Shown here piece after piece: positions 7,701 to 14,762 of a DNA stretch of 29,948 nucleotides; the stretch's first letter is position 1, and every line of letters starts with the position of its first letter. The DNA comes from JBKCUA01 sp046318675 (lineage in GTDB: Bacteria; Pseudomonadota; Alphaproteobacteria; JAJTHO01), in NCBI GenBank assembly GCA_046318675.1, contig JBKCUA010000038.1:1-29948 (forward strand), written 5' to 3'. The translations under genes and the position numbers were made by a program. The notes under the pieces were generated by a model. That model saw only the letters and a list, made by a program, of their open reading frames with translations. It was not told the origin of the DNA and searched no databases.

Positions 7701-8216
7701 GTGTTTACGCTCTTAGCGCGCCTTGGGTTTGGAAACAAGAGGGCAGCCACACAGGTATTTTATAACCGGGTTGTTGCTGCTGCCCGGGATCCCCGGCTTT
7801 ATAAACTGCCTTTTTCGGTGCCCGATACCCCAGAAGGACGGTTTGAAGCCCTGAATATTCATTTGTGGTTAGTCTTGCGTGGGCTTAAAGGGGATGCACG
7901 GGCAAATGTTCTTATGGGTCTTTTTGCAAGAGATTTGGATGCAAGTGCTAGAGAACTAGGGGTTGGCGATCTGTCGGTGGGAAAAAAAGTCAAGGATTTG
8001 GTGGCCATTTTTTATGGTCGCATTATTCTTTACGATCGTGCTTTAAAACAAGATGATAGCAGGATGGCTTTACAAGAAGCTTTTGGCACGCCTGTTCCGG
8101 CTCTTGCCGATTTGTTGCCTGCGTATGCTCAACGTATCGAGCATTGGCTCAATACGAACAGCAGTAATGATTTTCCCTTGTGGGTGGATGCGCAAGATAG
8201 CCGGTTGAATAATTAA
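7701..8216 (+). CDS. Ubiquinol-cytochrome c chaperone (CBP3-like)
   Basis: The protein belongs to the family of mitochondrial CBP3, which helps assemble the cytochrome bc1 complex. Diagnostic stretches are the PDTPEGRFEALNIHLWLVLR segment and ARELGVGDLSVGKKVKDL followed by FYGRIILYD. I prefer the GTG at 7701 because GAGG stands about 7 bases before it; the ATG at 7689 (four residues longer, 175 in all) has no ribosome binding site and is the alternative. It is divergent from bamE and ends 14 bases before the convergent M23 peptidase gene stop. No cytochrome bc1 genes are in the window. Confidence 0.87.
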   Translation: MFTLLARLGFGNKRAATQVFYNRVVAAARDPRLYKLPFSVPDTPEGRFEALNIHLWLVLRGLKGDARANVLMGLFARDLDASARELGVGDLSVGKKVKDLVAIFYGRIILYDRALKQDDSRMALQEAFGTPVPALADLLPAYAQRIEHWLNTNSSNDFPLWVDAQDSRLNN

Positions 8217-8230
8217 CGGTGCCCACAAAG

Positions 8231-9679
8231 TTAACGAACAGAGGTGGTGGTGTTCTGGGCTATATCGGGGGCTGCTTCCCGGCGGTATAAATCTAATTTG
8301 TTGTTCATTTCTTCTATGTTGGCGCGGAATGCCTTCAAGTCAGCCCCGGAGAGCTGGATACCCGTTGGCAGGTTGACTTTTGCGGGGTTAATTTGTGTGC
8401 CGCCGCGCAGAATTTCATAGTGTAGGTGCGGGCCGGTTGAACGACCAGTGCTGCCTACATAACCTATGATATCTCCCTGTTTGACCTTGGTACCTGGCTT
8501 GATGCCACTACGGTATCGACTCAAGTGAGCGTAGGCAGTGCTAAATTCTTTATTGTGGCGAATGCGGACATAATTACCATAAGCACCAAAGACACTTGCC
8601 TTTTCGATTTCCCCCGAACCTGCGGCTCTGATAGGCGTTCCGGTAGGGGCAGCAAAGTCAATCCCTTTATGAAACGTCGAATATCCAAGTACCGGGTGTT
8701 GACGCATTCCGAACCCTGAACTCATGCGTGCTCCATCAATGGGCGTACGTAACAAAGCACGCTTGATGCTTTGTCCCGTGGCATCGAAAAACTCACTGAC
8801 TCGTGATTTAGGATCGCTGTAATGGTATATTTTTTGCCATTTTCCGGACAGATTCATTCCAGCATATAATATCTTGCCGGTGCGCGCCACGTTACCGTTT
8901 GGCTCACTAAATTTTTCGTAAACAAGCTCAAAGTGATCGCCCTGTTGCAAATCACGTTGAAAGTCAACAGAATAGCTGAAGGCTTGAATCATTTCAATCA
9001 AAATACCCACAGGAACGCGAGCCGCTGTCCCAGCATCAAAAAGGCTGCTCTGGATAACACTGGCACCAAAGGCTAAGCTTCTGGTCAGTGGCCGCTCTAG
9101 TACTTCTCCAGCAAATGAGTCTTGAGAATCTCTGTATAAAACAACATCTTTATCATAGTCTGGCCTAAAATATAATCCCACAAAGCGACGGTTATCACCG
9201 GCATGATCGCCGTTGCGGTACACTACGCCCACTTCCAGACCAGGCTGTAAGTCGCGGGGGTTCCAGACACGGGATAAAGCTTTGATCGCTAGATGAGCCT
9301 CAAGCCTGTCTACGCCGCCCTGTTGCAATACAGACAATAAAGTATCCCCTGACCTTGCCCGTACCGGGACTTCCATCAAAATATCAACATTACCGCCAAA
9401 AAAACGAGTCAAGTCTATTAACGCAGCCGATTGTCGTTTTGGCAGACTGGATGGGGGAATAGGAATAGCTCTAGCAGTTTTGAGGGGTTCGGCATCAGAA
9501 TCCTGCCCTTCTTCGGTGGCTACAAGTTCTTCAAATCGTTGATTTTGATTTATTATCCACCCACCAAGAAATGTTAGTGTAGACAACACCAGTAATACCA
9601 ATAAGCTCGCAGGATTGGTTCCCGCTGGAACCGCAAGTCCCAGGGCAGGTTTCAAAGGATGTTTTTTTGAACCAGCCAT
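8231..9679 (-). CDS. Membrane-anchored M23 (LytM) peptidoglycan endopeptidase
   Basis: The protein probably cuts peptide cross-links in peptidoglycan to allow wall growth. After a cytoplasmic head, one hydrophobic segment (about 25-45) anchors it in the inner membrane. A periplasmic stretch with a LysM/OapA-like region (around PVRARSGDTLLSVLQQGGV) comes next, and the M23 domain fills about 310-450. Zinc ligands are intact: His and Asp in HKGIDFA, and HLH in TGPHLHYEI; the further conserved His is in YAHLSRY. The layout resembles ShyA/MepM enzymes. ATG 9679 is chosen because GGAAGG precedes it correctly; the in-frame GTG at 9685 overlaps that site. Confidence 0.93.
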   Translation of the reverse strand: MAGSKKHPLKPALGLAVPAGTNPASLLVLLVLSTLTFLGGWIINQNQRFEELVATEEGQDSDAEPLKTARAIPIPPSSLPKRQSAALIDLTRFFGGNVDILMEVPVRARSGDTLLSVLQQGGVDRLEAHLAIKALSRVWNPRDLQPGLEVGVVYRNGDHAGDNRRFVGLYFRPDYDKDVVLYRDSQDSFAGEVLERPLTRSLAFGASVIQSSLFDAGTAARVPVGILIEMIQAFSYSVDFQRDLQQGDHFELVYEKFSEPNGNVARTGKILYAGMNLSGKWQKIYHYSDPKSRVSEFFDATGQSIKRALLRTPIDGARMSSGFGMRQHPVLGYSTFHKGIDFAAPTGTPIRAAGSGEIEKASVFGAYGNYVRIRHNKEFSTAYAHLSRYRSGIKPGTKVKQGDIIGYVGSTGRSTGPHLHYEILRGGTQINPAKVNLPTGIQLSGADLKAFRANIEEMNNKLDLYRREAAPDIAQNTTTSVR

Positions 9680-9853
9680 TTTCACCTTCCCATGTTGAGG
9701 TGGGTTTGTACCCTTATAATTGATTTACGGTAAAGAAAAAATTAACAAGACCTTAAAAGGAATGAATATTTTTTGATTTTCCCCAAAATTTGCGCGTAAA
9801 CTTTTTATAGAGCAACCAAAGGTTGTTCATGAGCATCTTTATTGACTGGAATT
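9680..9853. other. AT-rich spacer upstream of the M23 peptidase gene
   Basis: This stretch should hold the promoter of the M23 peptidase gene, but I could not find a convincing -35/-10 pair. It contains a near-perfect hairpin at 9810-9828 (GAGCAACC, AAA, GGTTGTTC; 7 of 8 pairs plus a G-T), which may end transcription from the phosphopantetheinyl transferase side. The repeat block starts at 9854. Confidence 0.4.
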
Positions 9854-10016
9854 TCTATTATAGCTGGTTGCACAATTAAAAGTATACTTGCAACCAGCGC
9901 ACGGCACAAAGTGCTGCGGCCGAATGGCCGAACAAAAATAACTTATAGCGCGCTGAAGACTTTATCAATGTCTACCGCTAATTACGCAACGCGCTATAAC
10001 TTCATTTCTCAGGCAT
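9854..10016 (+). repeat. Composite repeat block: A(part)-B-loop-B'-C-D-E(start)
   Basis: The block starts with a truncated A end (TCTATTA at 9854), then the B hairpin with the reverse complement of the 16-base loop seen at 239-254. Module C follows with two small hairpins, CGGCAC/GTGCTG and CGGCC/GGCCG. The complete 55-bp D element is at 9944-9998. The last bases resemble the start of module E and contain the stop codon of the phosphopantetheinyl transferase gene (10002-10004). Order and orientation equal the block at 14339. No coding potential is apparent. Confidence 0.8.
9944..9998 (+). repeat. 55-bp D element, copy 1
   Basis: The element runs from TATAGCGCGCTGAAG to ACGCAACGCGCTATA. Its ends are inverted repeats (TATAGCGCG/CGCGCTATA). 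It is nearly identical to 14436-14490 and to the reverse complement of 22959-23013. Confidence 0.85.
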
Positions 10017-10631
10017 TTTAATGCACAGGGTGAGTTGATAACGATTTTCTAATTTTATGCTGTAAAAATCACAACCTAACGGTTGATTGAAAGGTAATGT
10101 ATGGCCTGTATTCCATATATTTATACCAAAGGCTTTGGCGATGGACTCTCGCTTTGTCCAGAGAAGAAAAAAAAGCCCACGTTTTTCGGGTGCAGTATTC
10201 AGCAATGCCTGTTCATCGGGGGTAAACAGTCGCCGGGCAACAGCAGCGATGCGTACCGAGCGGTGTGTGTCTTCAATATCAATACCTATAAACGGTGTGG
10301 TGGCGACGGCGCAGACGGCTCGATGTTTGCAGTGGCTAAGGCTGAAAAACAATGGTTCTTGCAGTGTCGGGGCAAGGATAGCGGGGCGACCATTTCCCGG
10401 CGGGGTGATGTTCCACGCGCTTGGGGGTATAGCGGCATGACGGGAAAGACTTGCGCGCACCAGCCATCGTCCCCAAGCAAAACTTTGTTGTCGTGGAGGG
10501 GCAGAGAGTGTTTGCAGGAACCCCTGTTCTGTTATGGATAATATTTCCAATGGGGGCATACCTGTCGTCCAAGTTATGCTATACGCACCAAGGAGAGCGG
10601 GATGTTCGGGTAGGGAGATGGAGGTAAGCAC
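10002..10631 (-). CDS. 4'-phosphopantetheinyl transferase (Sfp type)
   Basis: Sfp-type enzymes move the phosphopantetheine arm from coenzyme A to a serine of carrier proteins of fatty acid, polyketide or peptide synthases. The three family motifs are present: GRPAI (81-85), FSLSH (96-100) with GIDIE (116-120) holding the Mg ligands D118 and E120, and WTKRESIAKAFG (158-169) with the conserved E and K. The start is GTG at 10631 with no clear ribosome binding site; a perfect TATAAT on the minus strand (10654-10649) lies just upstream. The length is 209 residues. No carrier-protein or synthase gene is adjacent, so the partner is unknown and may be the general acyl carrier protein. Confidence 0.88.
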   Translation of the reverse strand: MLTSISLPEHPALLGAYSITWTTGMPPLEILSITEQGFLQTLSAPPRQQSFAWGRWLVRASLSRHAAIPPSAWNITPPGNGRPAILAPTLQEPLFFSLSHCKHRAVCAVATTPFIGIDIEDTHRSVRIAAVARRLFTPDEQALLNTAPEKRGLFFLLWTKRESIAKAFGINIWNTGHTLPFNQPLGCDFYSIKLENRYQLTLCIKMPEK

Positions 10632-10648
10632 ACGATATTTTTACAAAG

Positions 10649-10654
10649 ATTATA
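10649..10654 (-). promoter_or_regulatory. Candidate -10 box for the phosphopantetheinyl transferase gene
   Basis: A perfect minus-strand TATAAT lies 18 bases before the GTG start. The hexamer 17 bases upstream (TAGAAT) matches the -35 consensus at only three positions. It implies a leader of about ten bases. Confidence 0.35.
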
Positions 10655-10713
10655 GGCTTCTTGCCACTTCTATTCTATTGACACCATCGAGATAAATAAA
10701 GGATTAACAGGAC

Positions 10714-11418
10714 ATGAGAAAGCGTGTTTGTATCGGAATGCTTCTTGGTCTGCTCATCGGATTGCCAGCCTTTGCACAGCAAGCCCCAGGTTTGTTGGAG
10801 CGTCAGGACGGTTTGGAGCGCGAACAGCGCGCCTTGACCGATACCACAGAGCAGCTCCGCTTTCGGTTAGAACAAATGGAGCGCCGCCTTCAAGCCCTTG
10901 AAGGTGCGAAGGCCAATACGCCGCCTGTTAGTGCTCCCCCCTCTTCCCCGCCCCCTGCGCCTGCCACAACGGGGGCAACGCCTACCGTGCCGGCAACGGA
11001 CGTAGTCGCCGATCCTTCCGGGACACTGACATTATCAGCAACGGAGTTATATAATGAGGCTTTTACCAGTTTGCGCCAACAGGATTATCCGGCCGCAGAA
11101 CGTGGTTTTACCCAGTTTTTGACGAAGTTCCCCAAGGATACTTTGGCATCTAATGCCCGCTATTGGTTGGCCGAAACCTTTTATGTTCGTGGTGACTATA
11201 CGCGTTCGGCTGAGGAATTTTTGACCGCGTATCGCACGTTTCCAAAATCCGGAAAAGCCGCTGAAAGTTTGGCAAAACTTGGTCTTTCTCTGGCGGCCTT
11301 AGGCAATAAGCCTGATGCTTGCCGTGCTTATGGTCGCTTTGCCAAGGAATACCCCGATGCCCCGGAAGCATTACGACAAAGAGTGTTGAATGAGCGTAAA
11401 AATCTTGCCTGCCCCTAA
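10714..11418 (+). CDS. cpoB: Cell-division coordinator CpoB (YbgF), Tol-Pal associated
   Basis: CpoB is a periplasmic partner of the Tol-Pal system that links outer-membrane constriction to peptidoglycan synthesis at division. A Sec signal peptide covers 1-21 with cleavage expected in AFA-QQ. Residues about 28-65 form a charged coiled coil (trimerisation region), 70-90 a proline-rich linker, and 108-230 tetratricopeptide repeats starting LYNEAFTSLRQQDYPAAE. The length of 234 residues is normal. AGGA stands close before the ATG, and a TTGACA box at 10678 may be the -35 element. The tol and pal genes, which usually come just before, are absent here. The end overlaps tilS by 29 bases. Confidence 0.93.
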   Translation: MRKRVCIGMLLGLLIGLPAFAQQAPGLLERQDGLEREQRALTDTTEQLRFRLEQMERRLQALEGAKANTPPVSAPPSSPPPAPATTGATPTVPATDVVADPSGTLTLSATELYNEAFTSLRQQDYPAAERGFTQFLTKFPKDTLASNARYWLAETFYVRGDYTRSAEEFLTAYRTFPKSGKAAESLAKLGLSLAALGNKPDACRAYGRFAKEYPDAPEALRQRVLNERKNLACP

Positions 11419-12292
11419 GCCGATAACAGAAAAAGAATTTGCTGCATTACTGCCTGTTGCCTTGGCTGAAAAAATTGCTGTCGGGGTATCGGGTGGGGCG
11501 GACAGCATGGCACTTGCCCTGTTACTGCACCAAGCAAAACCCGGCGCGGTGCAGGCGGTTATTGTTGATCATCGGTTGCGTTCCCAAGGTGGTAAAGAAG
11601 CTGCTTTAGCTGAGCAATGGCTTACTCAGCGGGGCATAGCTGCAGTGATTATTCCCGTGTCGGTAAAAAAACAGGGCAATAAATTGGAGCAGGCGCGCGT
11701 TGCTCGCGGGGAGGCTTTGCGGACGTATTGTTTGAACGCTGGCATTGACCAGTGTTTTCTTGCCCATCATCAAGATGATCAGGCGGAAACCGTTTGGTTG
11801 CGGCTGTGCAGGGGTACGGGAGTATCCGGTCTTGCGGCCATGCGCCCCCGAATTATGCAGGATGATATTGCGGTGGTGCGGCCATTGTTGGGGGTGGAAA
11901 AAGCACGGCTAGAGGCTACCTGCACGGCATTTGGCCAGGCATGGCTTTCTGATCCCAGTAATTTTGGTGATACCCAGCGGGCGGCCATGCGGGCGTTACC
12001 GCCTAGCCTCTTGCCTTCATCGGCACGCCTTGCCAGCACAGCGCACAGTGCCGCAGAAATAGAGGATGTTTTAGAATGCGTGGTGGCGGAGGCTAAGGCA
12101 GGCATTGATGCGGGGACGGTGCAGTTTGACTCCCTGCATTTGGAAATACAGCGGCGGTTGTTGCTAGAAGTTATTCATAATTCTATGCCGGGCTATCGCC
12201 CCAGAGCCAGGGGGGTTGCCGAGATGCAGCGACGCTTACAACAAGGCAAAAGCGGCGAATTGGCCGGTGTTCGGTTTACCCCTGAGGGCTAG
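11390..12292 (+). CDS. tilS: tRNA(Ile)-lysidine synthase, short form
   Basis: TilS attaches lysine to C34 of the CAU-anticodon isoleucine tRNA so that it reads AUA. The ATP-pyrophosphatase signature SGGADS is at 34-39, and VDHRLR, LAHHQDDQAETVWLRLCRG and WLSDPSN follow as in the family. The protein has 300 residues and stops soon after the central helical part; the C-terminal TilS domain of E. coli-type enzymes (about 430 residues) is missing. The stretch after DPSN lacks the usual NxDxxFxRxxxR pattern. No frameshift is obvious. It overlaps cpoB by 29 bases, implying coupling, and its 3' end overlaps the convergent YkuD gene by 17 bases. FtsH, a common downstream neighbour, is absent. Confidence 0.92.
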   Translation: MSVKILPAPKPITEKEFAALLPVALAEKIAVGVSGGADSMALALLLHQAKPGAVQAVIVDHRLRSQGGKEAALAEQWLTQRGIAAVIIPVSVKKQGNKLEQARVARGEALRTYCLNAGIDQCFLAHHQDDQAETVWLRLCRGTGVSGLAAMRPRIMQDDIAVVRPLLGVEKARLEATCTAFGQAWLSDPSNFGDTQRAAMRALPPSLLPSSARLASTAHSAAEIEDVLECVVAEAKAGIDAGTVQFDSLHLEIQRRLLLEVIHNSMPGYRPRARGVAEMQRRLQQGKSGELAGVRFTPEG

Positions 12293-12818
12293 TTTCGTAA
12301 ATTTTAAGGAGGGTATCCGGGTTTATCATTCCTAAAATTATCTCAAAATCGTTTTTCGTGACCGCCACGCACCCTTCCGTTGTCCAGCGATCGGGGGTGG
12401 CTAGGTGAAAGAAAATCGCGCTGCCCGCCCCTGCAATAATGGGATCATCATTATAACTAAGGGGAATAATGTAATCATAGCGTGTATCTTCACGCCATAA
12501 TACTTCATGACCAAACGCGTGGGGCAGGGGGACAAGGGTATTGTAGGCCGGATCGGTTGCATCATCGCTCCACCCCATTTTTGGGTTTATTGCTATGTTT
12601 TTAAATGATGTTTTCGGGATTGGCACCCTGTCGGGGCGGTAGAACAGTTGGCGTAAGCTAAAGGTGCCCACCGGAGTTTTGCCGTCGCCTTCGCGCTTGT
12701 GCGAAGTTACGCCATTTTTTCCAAGGGCGCAGGAAAAGCGGATGCCATTGATTATTAGGATTCCTTGTGGAAAAACCTGAATAACATTGGATGAATCTGA
12801 AACGAATAATGATTGCAT
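12276..12818 (-). CDS. YkuD-like (L,D-transpeptidase catalytic domain) protein
   Basis: The protein belongs to the YkuD/ErfK superfamily, which makes 3-3 peptidoglycan cross-links or attaches proteins to the wall. The family features are GDGKTPVGTFSL, HALGHEVLW-like HAFGHEVLW, and the catalytic block FFHLATPDRWTTEGCVAV with the nucleophile Cys. This subgroup has TEGC where classical enzymes have SHGC. No signal peptide is visible, so location and activity are uncertain. I chose the ATG at 12818 (180 residues), with AAGAAG about 7 bases before it. The open frame continues to 12860, but that would overlap the divergent promoter at 12843. Confidence 0.84.
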   Translation of the reverse strand: MQSLFVSDSSNVIQVFPQGILIINGIRFSCALGKNGVTSHKREGDGKTPVGTFSLRQLFYRPDRVPIPKTSFKNIAINPKMGWSDDATDPAYNTLVPLPHAFGHEVLWREDTRYDYIIPLSYNDDPIIAGAGSAIFFHLATPDRWTTEGCVAVTKNDFEIILGMINPDTLLKIYETSPQG

Positions 12819-12842
12819 GATGTCTTCTTTAGTAGTGCATGG

Positions 12843-12871
12843 TTGACGATTTTTTTGCAACCTGCTTGATA
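12843..12871 (+). promoter_or_regulatory. Promoter of the C26 amidotransferase gene
   Basis: TTGACG (12843-12848), a 17-base spacer containing a T-run, and TTGATA (12866-12871) form a good sigma70-type promoter. A strong ribosome binding site AAGGAGAG (12887-12894) follows, 6 bases before the TTG start at 12901. Confidence 0.6.
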
Positions 12872-12900
12872 GAATAGGACATCCTTAAGGAGAGCTTATC

Positions 12901-13623
12901 TTGTCCCAGCGTCGTCCCCGTATTGCCATTACCCTCGATGCCCAAGACCCGGGGGGGTACAGTAAGATGCCGTGGTACGCTGTTCGTCAGAATTACTGCG
13001 AGGCGGTATGGGCGGCGGGAGGGTTGCCCATTACCTTACCGCATCATCCAGAGGCGGCGGAAGAATACCTAAACCTGTTTGATGGCGTTTTGATTACCGG
13101 GGGTGATTTTGATATTCCTCCGCATTATTATGGTGAAGAGAGTATTCATTATACTGTGCATACCAAGGGTAATCGCACAGCTTTTGAGTTCTCCTTGACC
13201 CGTGCCGCCCTTGATGCCAACAAACCTATCTTGGGGATATGCGGCGGTCAGCAGCTCCTCAACGTGGTTCTAGGCGGGAGTTTAATTCAACATATTCCAG
13301 ATACTATCCATAATGCCCTCGCTCATGAGCAACCCAATCCCCGCACCGAACCAGGGCATGATATCGTTGTGGCGGAGGGTACCTTGCTGGCGCAGATTGT
13401 GGGTGCGGGGCGGTTGTCCGTCAACAGTGCCCATCATCAGGCCGTTCTCAAAGAGGGTTTCGGCTGCCTTGTTAATGCCCATGCCCCGGATGGGGTTATT
13501 GAGGGTATTGAACACCCTCAATATCGTTTTTGTTTGGGCGTGCAATGGCACCCCGAATACCATGTGACGGGCGGTGATAAAAAAATTTTTGATGCTTTCG
13601 TTGCGGCTTGTCTGCCTGACTGA
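12901..13623 (+). CDS. Class I glutamine amidotransferase-like hydrolase (peptidase C26, PuuD-like)
   Basis: The protein resembles gamma-glutamyl-gamma-aminobutyrate hydrolase (PuuD), which frees GABA in putrescine degradation. The triad is visible: nucleophile Cys114 in LGICGGQQLLNV, and His217 and Glu219 in GVQWHPEY. ITGGDFDI near 65 is the usual oxyanion-loop region. The nucleophile elbow reads GICGGQQ, where E. coli PuuD has GICRGFQ. The start is TTG at 12901, supported by AAGGAGAG. No putrescine pathway genes are near, so the substrate is uncertain. The stop shares one base with the next start (TGATG), so the two genes are translated together. Confidence 0.85.
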   Translation: MSQRRPRIAITLDAQDPGGYSKMPWYAVRQNYCEAVWAAGGLPITLPHHPEAAEEYLNLFDGVLITGGDFDIPPHYYGEESIHYTVHTKGNRTAFEFSLTRAALDANKPILGICGGQQLLNVVLGGSLIQHIPDTIHNALAHEQPNPRTEPGHDIVVAEGTLLAQIVGAGRLSVNSAHHQAVLKEGFGCLVNAHAPDGVIEGIEHPQYRFCLGVQWHPEYHVTGGDKKIFDAFVAACLPD

Positions 13624-14339
13624 TGGGTGAATGGCTGATTAAGGCATTGGCGGCTGCTGGTGTGGCTTCTCGTCGTCAGGTGGCGGCGATGATTGCCGAG
13701 GGGCGAGTGCAGCTGAATGGTAAGGTGGTCGTTGATCCTGCCGTCCGGTTGACAACGGACGACAATGTTTGCATTGACGGCAAGCCCATCGCCGTTGTCG
13801 CCCCACCTTTGGCTCTATACCGTTTTCATAAGCCGCGAGGCACCCTTACCACCCGCAGTGACCCCGAAGGTCGCCCCATTATTTATGATTTATTACCGAA
13901 AGATGCCCCACGCCTGATGCCTGTGGGGCGATTAGACATGAACAGTGAGGGGTTGTTATTGTTAACCCCCCATGGTGGGTTAAAGCGGCATCTGGAGCTT
14001 CCGTCCACGGGGTTGGAGCGTCATTACCGTGTTCGTGTGTTTGGCAGACCCAGCGATGCTGACCTAGCGGCATTAGGTGCCGGCATGACGGTGGACGGGG
14101 TGCGCTATGATAAAATCAAGGCGTCTATTGACAGTAGTCGAGGGGATAATACGTGGCTTTCCCTGATCTTGTGGGAGGGGAAAAATCGGGAAATTCGCCG
14201 GGTCATGGAGGCCTTGGGCTTTACTGTTAATCGGCTCATTCGTACGGGGTATGGTTCGTTTAAGTTGGGTGATCTTCCGCCCGGTGGGTTGGCGGAGGTT
14301 CCGGCGGGAAAGGTTCGGGGATTGTTTAAAGACCTTTAG
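13623..14339 (+). CDS. RsuA/RluB/RluE-family rRNA pseudouridine synthase
   Basis: The enzyme turns a specific uridine in rRNA into pseudouridine. Residues 1-50 form an S4 RNA-binding domain (LIKALAAAGVASRRQVAAMI). The catalytic domain has the nucleophile Asp105 in VGRLDMNSEGLLLLT, and the family ending GKNREIRRVMEALGFTVNRLIR. The S4 domain plus a length of 238 residues fits RluB or RsuA, but the target uridine cannot be decided by eye. The start is coupled to the amidotransferase stop. The last base of its TAG stop (14339) is also the first base of a repeat end, so the repeat block abuts the coding sequence exactly. Confidence 0.92.
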   Translation: MGEWLIKALAAAGVASRRQVAAMIAEGRVQLNGKVVVDPAVRLTTDDNVCIDGKPIAVVAPPLALYRFHKPRGTLTTRSDPEGRPIIYDLLPKDAPRLMPVGRLDMNSEGLLLLTPHGGLKRHLELPSTGLERHYRVRVFGRPSDADLAALGAGMTVDGVRYDKIKASIDSSRGDNTWLSLILWEGKNREIRRVMEALGFTVNRLIRTGYGSFKLGDLPPGGLAEVPAGKVRGLFKDL

Positions 14340-14560
14340 GGCGCCTCTATTATAGATGGTTGCACAATTAAAAGTATATTTGCAACCAGCGCACGGCACA
14401 CAGTGCCGCGGCCGAATGGCCGAACAAAAATAACTTATAGCGCGCTGAAGACTTTATCAATTTCTACTGCTAATTACGCAACGCGCTATAATCTCATTTC
14501 CAGGGCGATTGGCGTCGTCAGGTCTATGCTCGCAATCCGTGCGTACGTTCGAGTATGCTT
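14339..14560 (+). repeat. Composite repeat block: A-B-loop-B'-C-D-E
   Basis: The block starts with A variant GGGCGCCTCTATTATA, then the B hairpin with a 16-base loop equal to the reverse complement of 239-254. Module C has the hairpins CGGCAC/GTGCCG (loop ACA) and CGGCC/GGCCG. D is at 14436-14490 and E begins at about 14491. From 14494 to 14539 it matches 29820-29865 with a single mismatch. After about 14560 the similarity to the copy at 29.8 kb fades. An open frame of 61 codons crosses it (14403-14588), but the copy at 29.8 kb has a stop in that frame. Confidence 0.82.
14436..14490 (+). repeat. 55-bp D element, copy 2
   Basis: It has the same ends as the other copies (TATAGCGCG and CGCGCTATA) and the same length of 55 bases. 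It differs from 9944-9998 at two positions in the middle (TTTCTACTGC against TGTCTACCGC). Confidence 0.85.
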
Positions 14561-14571
14561 GCGCGGGCTTG

Positions 14572-14613
14572 CCGCTTTGCGTAGATAATGTCTACATATG
14601 AAACGCAAAGCGG
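14572..14613. repeat. Hairpin between repeat block and rho
   Basis: CCGCTTTGCG (14572-14581) and CGCAAAGCGG (14604-14613) are perfect 10-base inverted arms. Inside, GTAGA and TCTAC (14581-14585 and 14591-14595) also pair. It could end transcription from the pseudouridine synthase, but has no clean T-run after it. The remaining bases up to the rho promoter contain a weaker inverted repeat (14690-14715, ACCACG/CGTGGT) and nothing else I recognise. Confidence 0.5.
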
Positions 14614-14716
14614 TATTAGTGTTTTTTTCTTGCTCTGTATGTGTATTAACGATAGAAACTAACTTAGTCGCGTCGGCTTTGGGTTTCTTACCACGCTGTA
14701 GATGCCCGACGTGGTT

Positions 14717-14745
14717 TTGACTTCCCTTTCAATGTTCATTAAATA
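14717..14745 (+). promoter_or_regulatory. Candidate promoter of rho
   Basis: TTGACT (14717-14722), 17 bases, TAAATA (14740-14745). The start point would be about 10 bases before the rho ATG, giving a very short leader without a strong ribosome binding site. An additional promoter upstream inside or beyond the repeat block is possible. Confidence 0.55.
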
Positions 14746-14762
14746 GCTTAAAAAGTATCTTT

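Noticed and set aside
8216..8237. TTAAC/GTTAA inverted repeat between the chaperone and M23 genes
   Set aside because: The arms are only 5 bases and AT-rich with a 12-base loop and no T-run, too weak to call a terminator.
14403..14588. Open frame of 61 codons across the repeat block
   Set aside because: It runs through repeat modules D and E, and the matching E copy at 29.8 kb has a stop in the same frame; it has no ribosome binding site.
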